From positions 1 to 8,667 of the forward strand of contig JANXYE010000465.1 in the NCBI GenBank assembly GCA_025350285.1: DNA of 8,667 nt. Direction: 5' to 3'. Below, one piece after another: positions 1 to 4,932 of this stretch; the first letter of the stretch is position 1, and each line of letters starts with the position of its first letter. This stretch comes from Chloroflexota bacterium. Lineage in GTDB: Bacteria; Chloroflexota; Dehalococcoidia; Tepidiformales; Tepidiformaceae. Both the position numbers and the translations under genes were made by a program. Under the pieces are notes generated by a model. That model saw nothing but the letters and a program-made list of their open reading frames with translations, was not told the origin of the DNA and made no database searches.

Positions 1-1
1 C

Positions 2-1240
2 GCCGGGGCGATGGACGACCTGCTGGCGCCGCCGTACGACATCATCACGGCGGCGCAGCGGAAGGCGCTGGCCGCGCGGAGCCCATACAACGCTGTTCAC
101 CTGGAACTGCCCGACGGCGGCGACGAGCGGTATGCCAGCGTAGCCGCACTCTTCGAGAGCTGGCAGGCGGAAGGCAAGGTCGTGCGCGACGAGCTGGCGA
201 TGCTTTATGTCTACGAGCAGCGCTTCAGCGAAGGCGGCACTCTCCACTCCAGGCGCGCGCTCCTCGCCGAAGTCGAGGCGCAGCCCTGGGAAGAGGGGGC
301 CATCAAGCCGCATGAGTACACCATGTCGGGCCCGAAGGAAGATCGGCTGAAGCTCCTCGAGGCTACCCACGTCCAGTTCAGTCCGGTGTTCATGATCGCC
401 CGCGACCGTGCGGGCCAGCTGCGCCAGTTCCTCGATGACACGATCGCCAGCCGGCCGGCCGATATCGAGGCCAGGACGATGGACGGTGACTACCACGGGC
501 TCTGGCTAATCGAGGCCGGGCGGTATGAGATGCGGAGGCTCGCCCCGCTCCTTTCGGAGAGCTTTACCATCGCCGATGGCCACCACCGCTATGAGACCGC
601 CGCGAACTACAAACAGCGCGAACTGGAGCGCTCGGGGAAGCTCGAACGAGACCATCCCGCCCGGTTCGCGATGGCCGCCGTGGTCGCCGCTGACGATGCC
701 GGGCTCGTCATTCGTCCGATCCACCGAATCGTCCCGCGGCCGGCTCCGGCCGATTTCAGGGCACGGCTTGGCTCGACCTTCAGCATCGCGGCGGCGCCAG
801 GCAGCTCCAGCGACACTTCAGCGATCGAGACGGCGCAGGCATCGGCAGGCCCATCGACCATCGTCGCGCTGAACCTCGATCCTGGGACAATCCACACGCT
901 CACGCCCGTCGCTGACACCATCTACGCCCGCCTGGCCCCGAATGGAAACAGCGAGGAGTGGATGCGTATTTCGCCCAACCTCTGCCGCTACGGCATCCTC
1001 CAGCCCCTCTGGGGTATCGGCGACGATGAGCTCCGCGCGGGCGCCGTCGAATACACGCACGACACGGGCGAGGTCCTCGACCTCCTCCGCGGCCGTAAAG
1101 CTTGCGCGTTCCTCCTCCAACCGGTGAGCGTGCGCGAGACCATCGCGCTGGCCGACCGGGGCGAGCGGATGCCGCAAAAATCGACCTTCTTCCATCCCAA
1201 ACTGGGCACCGGGCTGGTCTTTCACCCGCTCTACCCCTGA
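2..1240 (+). CDS. DUF1015 family protein, 5' end outside window
   Basis: This is a member of the uncharacterised DUF1015 family; its reaction is not known to me. The reading frame is open from base 2 and gives Ala-Gly-Ala before the ATG at 11. Family members usually have about 15-20 residues before the LLAPPYD motif, ending in something like AGDLSDLLAPPYD. The ATG at 11 is therefore probably internal and the real start lies upstream. Counting from that ATG (409 residues), the visible hallmarks are LLAPPYDII at 4-12, a PHEYTMSGPKEDRL block at 100-113, the signature ADGHHRYETA at 188-197, and the C-terminal MPQKSTFFHPKLGTGLVFHPL block. The His-rich ADGHHR and PHE motifs suggest a catalytic or ligand-binding site, which is inference. 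No signal peptide or membrane segment is seen. The gene is followed after 11 bases by the winged-helix gene, so co-transcription is likely. Family assignment is secure; function is not. Confidence 0.93.
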   Translation, partial: AGAMDDLLAPPYDIITAAQRKALAARSPYNAVHLELPDGGDERYASVAALFESWQAEGKVVRDELAMLYVYEQRFSEGGTLHSRRALLAEVEAQPWEEGAIKPHEYTMSGPKEDRLKLLEATHVQFSPVFMIARDRAGQLRQFLDDTIASRPADIEARTMDGDYHGLWLIEAGRYEMRRLAPLLSESFTIADGHHRYETAANYKQRELERSGKLERDHPARFAMAAVVAADDAGLVIRPIHRIVPRPAPADFRARLGSTFSIAAAPGSSSDTSAIETAQASAGPSTIVALNLDPGTIHTLTPVADTIYARLAPNGNSEEWMRISPNLCRYGILQPLWGIGDDELRAGAVEYTHDTGEVLDLLRGRKACAFLLQPVSVRETIALADRGERMPQKSTFFHPKLGTGLVFHPLYP

Positions 1241-1251
1241 AAGCAGGCGTC

Positions 1252-1902
1252 ATGGCCATCGCGGACCGCATCCTCCTTTACCTCAAGGAGCACCCGTACG
1301 GCGTCGATGACGGCGAGGTTGCCCGCGCCCTCGGCCTGAAGCGCCGCCAGCAGGCGAACGCGGAGTGCAAAGCGTTGGCCGAACGCGGGCTCATTTCGCG
1401 CGAACACGTGAAGGGCCAGGTGCGAAACCTCCCGCTGCCTGAACCGAAGCCCGCACCGGGGTCCGAGCCGCCGCCCGACGCCGCGGCCCGCTGGGACAGG
1501 CCGTGGTCCTGGGATGGGAACGTCCAGGCGGCCGTCGCGAGGCATCTCGAAGAGGCCGGCTTCACTGTCTCGGCCCCCCCTCCCGGCGAGTCCGCCGAGC
1601 GGACGCCGGACATCCAGGCAACGTCAGACGAGCGCGGTGCGCTGTTCGTCTCGGTCATGGGCTACCCGCCTGAGACCGCCCGCAGCCGCGCCGCCCAGGC
1701 CCGCACGCTCTTTGCCGAGGGACTTCTCAACCTCGTCCTCTGGCACGGCGACAGCGCACGGCCGGCGGTGGGGCTCGCGCTGCCGGACTTCCTGGCCTAT
1801 CGCCAACTCTCCGAACGGGCACGCTGGGCGATCGAGGCCATGAGCGCAACCCTCTTCTGGGTCCATGCCGACGGGCGCGTGATCCCGGCGGTGCACGCCT
1901 GA
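1252..1902 (+). CDS. Winged-helix protein with degenerate PD-(D/E)XK-like domain
   Basis: This encodes a predicted soluble protein of 216 residues. Residues 1-60 look like a winged helix-turn-helix, with a helix at 2-12, a turn and second helix at 17-28, a recognition helix at about 31-45 and a basic wing. A Pro-rich linker follows at 61-76. From about 86 on, the layout resembles a restriction-endonuclease-like (PD-(D/E)XK) fold: helix, TPDIQA with Asp120, a turn, the strand LFVSVMGYP at 131-139, a helix with QARTLFAEGLL, the strand VGLALPDF, and an ending in FWVHADGRV. The core position that should carry Lys is Met136 (codon 1657-1659, ATG where AAG would give Lys), and no acidic residue precedes it, so nuclease activity is doubtful. 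The frame is open further upstream (from 1102) inside the DUF1015 gene. I chose ATG 1252 because it follows that gene's stop by 11 bases and begins the HTH cleanly. Role unknown; DNA binding is plausible. Confidence 0.8.
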   Translation: MAIADRILLYLKEHPYGVDDGEVARALGLKRRQQANAECKALAERGLISREHVKGQVRNLPLPEPKPAPGSEPPPDAAARWDRPWSWDGNVQAAVARHLEEAGFTVSAPPPGESAERTPDIQATSDERGALFVSVMGYPPETARSRAAQARTLFAEGLLNLVLWHGDSARPAVGLALPDFLAYRQLSERARWAIEAMSATLFWVHADGRVIPAVHA

Positions 1903-2014
1903 CACGGTTCCCACCGGCACGCGCGGTAACGAATGCCCGTGGCTTTACCCTCCCCTCTGGATACTCAGAGTCACCGGCAGGCTCTCCCGCGCCATGTAAC
2001 TGGTAGGACGGCTT

Positions 2015-2380
2015 TTGAACGCGAAACGCGGTTTCGGCAACGAACGGCATGGTCCACTGAAAGTGGGTGTGACGGCGCTCGCCCTCGCCGGGTTCGGCGC
2101 GGGCTGGTTCGGCTTCGCGAACGCCCACCCGGCCCCCGCCGTTGCGGGCGACGACCTGCCGGCCGCGACGGCAACGCTGACGCCCACCCAGACGCCCACG
2201 ACACCAGCTGGATCGCCGGCGAAGGTGCCCGCGACCACCTCCCAGTCGGCGTCCACGCCACCTCCATCGACGCCCCCACCGACATCGGTGCCCGCGCCTG
2301 CGACCGCGCAGCCCGCGACTTCGCCCGACGCGAAGCCCTCAGCGGCGGCCACGAAAGCACGCAAGTCGAGGAGTTCCTGA
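2015..2380 (+). CDS. Pro/Thr/Ala-rich secreted or membrane-anchored protein
   Basis: This encodes 121 residues with no recognised domain. A short basic N-terminus (Lys4, Arg5, Arg11, Lys16) precedes one hydrophobic segment at 17-36. That segment ends in an Ala-x-Ala sequence (FANA-HP), which could be a signal-peptidase site or could remain as an anchor. Everything after it is low-complexity Pro, Thr, Ala and Ser, with repeated TP/PPP runs typical of a cell-wall or extracytoplasmic spacer, and a basic tail (KARKSRSS). The start is TTG at 2015, supported by AGGA at 2005-2008 with 6-base spacing; no in-frame ATG precedes the hydrophobic segment. Third codon positions are strongly G/C, which argues for this frame over the overlapping open frame that begins at 1933. 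Its stop overlaps the next gene's start (TGATG), so the two are translationally coupled. It may be a periplasmic partner of the heme membrane protein, which is inference from position. Confidence 0.72.
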   Translation: MNAKRGFGNERHGPLKVGVTALALAGFGAGWFGFANAHPAPAVAGDDLPAATATLTPTQTPTTPAGSPAKVPATTSQSASTPPPSTPPPTSVPAPATAQPATSPDAKPSAAATKARKSRSS

Positions 2381-2382
2381 TG
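2368..2382 (+). promoter_or_regulatory. Ribosome site and TGATG coupling junction
   Basis: GAGGAG at 2368-2373 lies inside the last codons of the Pro/Thr-rich gene, 6 bases before the ATG of the heme membrane protein. The stop TGA (2378-2380) shares its A with that ATG (2380-2382). The arrangement fixes the heme-protein start and implies translational coupling of the two genes. Confidence 0.75.
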
Positions 2383-3024
2383 AGTTGGAAGGTGGCGTGG
2401 ATCGTGGCGACGGGGCTCGTTGGGGGCCTCGCCCTGGCACGGCTCACGCAGGACGCCGACACCGGGACGGCAACCTGGGATGCGACCCGGGCGGCCGGGT
2501 TCGCGGGCTACATCCTGCTCTGGCTGTCGGTGATGGGCGGGATGCTGATCCACCTGCGTTTCCGCCCGTTTGGCCAGGCCGTTACGGTACTCCTCGAAGC
2601 GCACCGCATCATCTCGGCGTTGGCACTGTCGTTCGTCGTCGCACACCTGTTTGGCCTGCTCGTGGACCCGGTGATCAACTTCTCCGTTGTCGATCTCGGC
2701 GTCCCCTTTCTCTCGTCGTACCGGCCGATACAGGTTGGATTCGGGAGCCTGGCGTTCTGGCTGATGGTCGTCGTCCTCGCGAGCACCGCGCTTTCTGGAT
2801 ACATGCCGTACCGCGCCTGGCGGAAGCTGCACTACCTCGCGTTCCCCGCTTGGCTGCTGGTGCTGCTGCACGGCGTAACGAACGGTACAGATACGAACTC
2901 GGCCCCGGCGCTGTCTCTCTATACGGTGACGGCGATGTCGGTGGTTGGTCTGACGGTCTACCGGCTCTTTGGGCGGGACTGGGTGCAGGTGGGCGACGCG
3001 CCGATTCGGCCGCTCCGCCGGTAG
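2380..3024 (+). CDS. Ferric reductase-like transmembrane heme protein
   Basis: This encodes a 214-residue integral membrane protein of the ferric reductase-like transmembrane domain type, a YedZ/MsrQ- or NOX-like cytochrome b core. Six hydrophobic segments are visible at about 6-20, 38-58, 76-95, 119-138, 152-167 and 179-197. Two His pairs have heme-b ligand spacing: His75/His89 (EAHR ... AHLFG) and His151/His164 (KLHYL ... LLHG). This predicts two stacked b-hemes moving electrons across the membrane. There is no flavin or NAD(P)H-binding domain, so it must rely on a partner or act as a quinol- or MsrQ-type unit; the redox partner is not in the window. ATG 2380 overlaps the previous stop and has a good ribosome site, GAGGAG at 2368-2373, 6 bases upstream. 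The same frame is open from 1933, but that extension overlaps the Pro/Thr-rich gene and looks non-coding. The exact substrate cannot be named. Confidence 0.88.
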   Translation: MSWKVAWIVATGLVGGLALARLTQDADTGTATWDATRAAGFAGYILLWLSVMGGMLIHLRFRPFGQAVTVLLEAHRIISALALSFVVAHLFGLLVDPVINFSVVDLGVPFLSSYRPIQVGFGSLAFWLMVVVLASTALSGYMPYRAWRKLHYLAFPAWLLVLLHGVTNGTDTNSAPALSLYTVTAMSVVGLTVYRLFGRDWVQVGDAPIRPLRR

Positions 3025-3063
3025 TCGCGGCCGCGGCTGGGGCGGTAGCGCTCAGTCGCCGCT

Positions 3064-3114
3064 GCGTAGCTACGCCACGGCAGGCGTGCCCGGCAAACCC
3101 GCTGGCAGTCAGCG
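3064..3114. repeat. Palindromes in the convergent gap, possible hairpins
   Basis: The 134-base gap between the convergent heme-protein and VOC genes contains a perfect 12-base palindrome, GCGTAGCTACGC (3064-3075). It also contains a 5-base-pair stem with a 5-base loop, CGCTG-GCAGT-CAGCG (3100-3114). Neither is followed by a T tract on either strand, so a factor-independent terminator is not supported. Structured RNA aiding termination from both sides is possible. The rest of the gap (3025-3158) shows nothing else. Confidence 0.35.
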
Positions 3115-3158
3115 TCCGACCGAGGGGACCGAAACCTCAGCGGCCACAGAGCGCCACG

Positions 3159-3533
3159 TCAGCCCTGCGTGAGGGAGAGCGTATTGCCGTCCGGGTCCTT
3201 GAACCAGGCGACCTTCGCGGCCCCGTCTGGGGTCGTCCAGATGCCCAGTTCGTCCTGCGCGAGCCCTTCGTAGCGCTGGAAGACGACGCCGTTTGGCGCC
3301 AGCCCGGAGACGACCGCCGTGATATCTGCCACGTCCCAACCGAGCACCGCGTACGGCGCGATGACAGGGGCGGGGACCTTCGTGACACGCAGCATGGTCC
3401 CGCCCGCGCGGAATACGACCGCGAACATATCTTCGGACACGAGTTCGAGGCCGAGCGTCTCTTCGTAGAACTTCCGGGCGCGGGCCCCGTCCGCGGTCGC
3501 CACCAGCGCGACGATCTTACAAGAACCGAGCAT
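3159..3533 (-). CDS. VOC (glyoxalase/dioxygenase-fold) family protein
   Basis: This encodes a soluble 124-residue protein of the vicinal oxygen chelate superfamily, single-domain size, made of two beta-alpha-beta-beta-beta repeats. The first repeat includes the helix motif ARKFYEETLGLEL at 19-31; the second ends in the signature WFKDPDGNTLSLTQ at 110-123. The usual metal ligands are not apparent: the first strand (KIVALVAT) has no His or Gln, and the position of the common Glu in the last strand (IEL in many members) is Ser120. It may therefore be a metal-independent binding or antibiotic-sequestering type, not an active glyoxalase or dioxygenase. The frame is open far upstream, to 4025, across the divergent SDR gene. 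I chose ATG at 3533 because it begins the first beta strand and has a strong ribosome site just upstream. It is transcribed divergently from the SDR gene. The substrate cannot be inferred. Confidence 0.87.
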   Translation of the reverse strand: MLGSCKIVALVATADGARARKFYEETLGLELVSEDMFAVVFRAGGTMLRVTKVPAPVIAPYAVLGWDVADITAVVSGLAPNGVVFQRYEGLAQDELGIWTTPDGAAKVAWFKDPDGNTLSLTQG

Positions 3534-3537
3534 CACT

Positions 3538-3543
3538 ACCTCC
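3538..3543 (-). promoter_or_regulatory. Ribosome binding site deciding the VOC gene start
   Basis: On the minus strand GGAGGT (plus-strand ACCTCC) lies 4 bases upstream of the ATG at 3533. It selects this start over the long upstream open frame that runs antisense through the SDR gene. Confidence 0.75.
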
Positions 3544-3628
3544 AATACGCGGCAGTCTACAGCGCCCCCGCGAGCGTTTCGCGGCACACGCGGCCCACCT
3601 CCCTTTCCCTCATCCCCGGACCTGCCCG

Positions 3629-3634
3629 TACAAT
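3629..3634 (+). promoter_or_regulatory. Candidate -10 element for the SDR gene
   Basis: TACAAT matches five of six bases of the sigma-70 -10 consensus and is one of few AT-rich hexamers in the 130-base divergent gap. It would place transcription start about 23 bases before the SDR ATG. The upstream -35 region (TTTCCC or TTCCCT near 3604-3610, spacing 18-19) is a poor match, so this is only a candidate. Confidence 0.3.
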
Positions 3635-3663
3635 TCGCCGACACTCGCTGAGAGGTTGCAAGC

Positions 3664-4527
3664 ATGAAAGAGTTCAAGGGACGCGTGGCCGTGGTCACAG
3701 GGGCCGCCAGCGGCATGGGGCTCGCCTTCGCCCACCGCTTCGCCGAAGAGGGGATGAAGGTCGTACTGGCTGACATCGAGAGCGAACCGATGGCAATGGC
3801 CGAAGCCAGCCTCAAGGCAAAGGGCGCCGACGTTATCGCCGTGCGCACGAATGTCATGCTCGAAGACGACATCAACCGCCTGGCGGACGCCGCCTTTTCG
3901 GCTTTCGGAAACGTCCACATCCTCTGCAACAACGCGGGAGTCGCCGCGACCGCCGCTACCCTCCGTTCGCGGCCATGGGAATCGCCGTTGAGCGACTGGG
4001 AATGGACCTTCGGGGTGAACTTCATGGGCGTGCTCTACGGCATTCGGGCGTTTATTCCGCGGATGCTGGAAAACGGCGAAGAGGGCCACATCGTGAACAC
4101 GGCCTCGATGGCCGGTCTGTTGACCGGGGCGAACGCCTACAACGTTTCAAAGCACGGCGTCGTCTGTCTGACGGAGGGCATCTACAGGGAGTTCAAGGGC
4201 ATGGGGGCGAAGCTCTCGGCTTCCGTGCTCTGTCCGGGGCTTATCCGCACCGCGATCCTCGACGCGGAACGCAACCGCCCGCCGGAGTTCGGACCGGCCA
4301 CCGACCGCGCGGCTCTTCGCCCGGATGTCCGGGACTGGGCGGCCGGATTCGAAGCCGCCTTGCAACAGGGTATCGAACCCGAGGAAGTCGCAACGATGGT
4401 CTTCGAGGCCATCCGGGACGACCAGTTCTACATCTTTCCGGCCCAACCAGAAGTGTTCGACGTGCTTAAAACGCGCATGGAGGACATCATTTACCAGCGG
4501 AATCCGACACTTTCTGTCGTGTTCTGA
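3664..4527 (+). CDS. SDR family NAD(P)-dependent oxidoreductase
   Basis: This encodes a 287-residue classical short-chain dehydrogenase/reductase, a cytosolic Rossmann-fold enzyme that oxidises or reduces alcohol/carbonyl groups. Visible motifs are the cofactor loop TGAASGMG (12-19), Asp37 at the end of beta-2 (LADIE, favouring NAD over NADP), NNAG (89-92), Asn119, catalytic Ser148 (NTAS), Tyr159 and Lys163 (YNVSK), and PG at 191-192. The full Asn-Ser-Tyr-Lys set is present, so it should be active. It is longer than the usual 250 residues because of an insert after PGLIRT (about 198-235), a substrate-lid region, and a C-terminal segment (YIFPAQPEVFDVLKTRMEDI). ATG 3664 is preceded by AGAGG at 3651-3655, 8 bases away. 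A monocistronic unit is likely, since the gene is divergent from the VOC gene and followed by a palindrome and a 120-base gap. The substrate is unknown; the name 3-oxoacyl reductase would be over-specific. Confidence 0.94.
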   Translation: MKEFKGRVAVVTGAASGMGLAFAHRFAEEGMKVVLADIESEPMAMAEASLKAKGADVIAVRTNVMLEDDINRLADAAFSAFGNVHILCNNAGVAATAATLRSRPWESPLSDWEWTFGVNFMGVLYGIRAFIPRMLENGEEGHIVNTASMAGLLTGANAYNVSKHGVVCLTEGIYREFKGMGAKLSASVLCPGLIRTAILDAERNRPPEFGPATDRAALRPDVRDWAAGFEAALQQGIEPEEVATMVFEAIRDDQFYIFPAQPEVFDVLKTRMEDIIYQRNPTLSVVF

Positions 4528-4539
4528 TAGACTTGCGAC

Positions 4540-4555
4540 CGGCCGAATTCGGCCG
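4540..4555. repeat. 16-base perfect palindrome downstream of the SDR gene
   Basis: CGGCCGAATTCGGCCG is its own reverse complement. It starts 13 bases after the SDR stop. As RNA it would form a six-pair all-GC stem with an AAUU loop. No T tract follows, so a classic terminator is not supported. It could be a transcript-end hairpin, a dimer-protein operator for the next gene, or chance in GC-rich DNA. Confidence 0.45.
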
Positions 4556-4647
4556 CCGCGAAGCGGACATCACGGTCCATCGCTCCGCAGGCCAGCCATG
4601 CGTGGCGTTGGGCCTAGCCCCCATTGAATCTGCCCGGATGACCACAC

Positions 4648-4932
4648 ATGCCGAAATCCCGCCCTGCCCGCGAACTGCGTGAGCGCACCCCCGATAGCGG
4701 CAACGACAAGTTTGCCGTGAGCTACAAGGTCTACACCTTCGGCCGCCTGCGGGGAGCCATTCTGCCTGTCAAAGAGCCGCTGGACGATGCCCGCTGGGAA
4801 GCGCTCGACCTGCAGGGCAACGTCACCACCTGGAAGTATCGCAACCAGGCGCGGGACTACCTCTGCGGCCTCCCCCTGCGCGGGAACCGGCCCGGTACGG
4901 ACGCGCCCGGCGACGCCGCCGAGGACGACTAG
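4648..4932 (+). CDS. Hypothetical 94-residue protein
   Basis: I do not recognise this protein. It is small, soluble and strongly charged. It has a basic/polar N-terminus (KSRPARELRERTPDSG) and a central part that looks folded and strand-rich at about 21-60 (KFAVSYKVYTFGRLRGAILP, then WEALDLQGNVTTWKYRNQ). One Cys is present (Cys73), and there is an acidic disordered tail (DAPGDAAEDD). No signal peptide or membrane segment is seen. Codon third positions are strongly G/C like its neighbours, which supports real coding, but the ribosome site before ATG 4648 is weak (CGGA about 9 bases upstream). The 120-base upstream gap holds the 16-base palindrome plus short GC-rich inverted repeats (for example GCCA-TGCG-TGGC). 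Its stop overlaps that of the convergent peptidase gene by four bases. Function is unknown, and its position gives no clear clue. Confidence 0.62.
   Translation: MPKSRPARELRERTPDSGNDKFAVSYKVYTFGRLRGAILPVKEPLDDARWEALDLQGNVTTWKYRNQARDYLCGLPLRGNRPGTDAPGDAAEDD

Noticed and set aside
1944..1965. TTTACC and GATACT as a promoter for the Pro/Thr-rich gene
   Set aside because: The hexamers are only 10 bases apart, too close for a sigma-70 promoter.
1933..2379. In-frame upstream extension of the heme membrane protein
   Set aside because: It overlaps the Pro/Thr-rich gene in another frame, its peptide is Arg-rich shadow-like, and ATG 2380 has its own ribosome site and begins a membrane helix.
1945..2871. 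A 308-residue open frame on the minus strand opposite the Pro/Thr-rich and heme-protein genes
   Set aside because: It is antisense to a clear six-helix heme protein. Its composition is that of GC-rich shadow translation, with no recognisable motif.
2385..3773. A 462-residue plus-strand open frame crossing the heme protein, the gap, the VOC gene and the SDR start
   Set aside because: It spans three real genes in the wrong frame or strand and shows no domain; it is a by-product of few stop codons in GC-rich DNA.
3534..4025. N-terminal extension of the VOC gene antisense to the SDR gene
   Set aside because: The VOC domain is complete from ATG 3533, which has a strong ribosome site. The extension covers the SDR catalytic core on the other strand.
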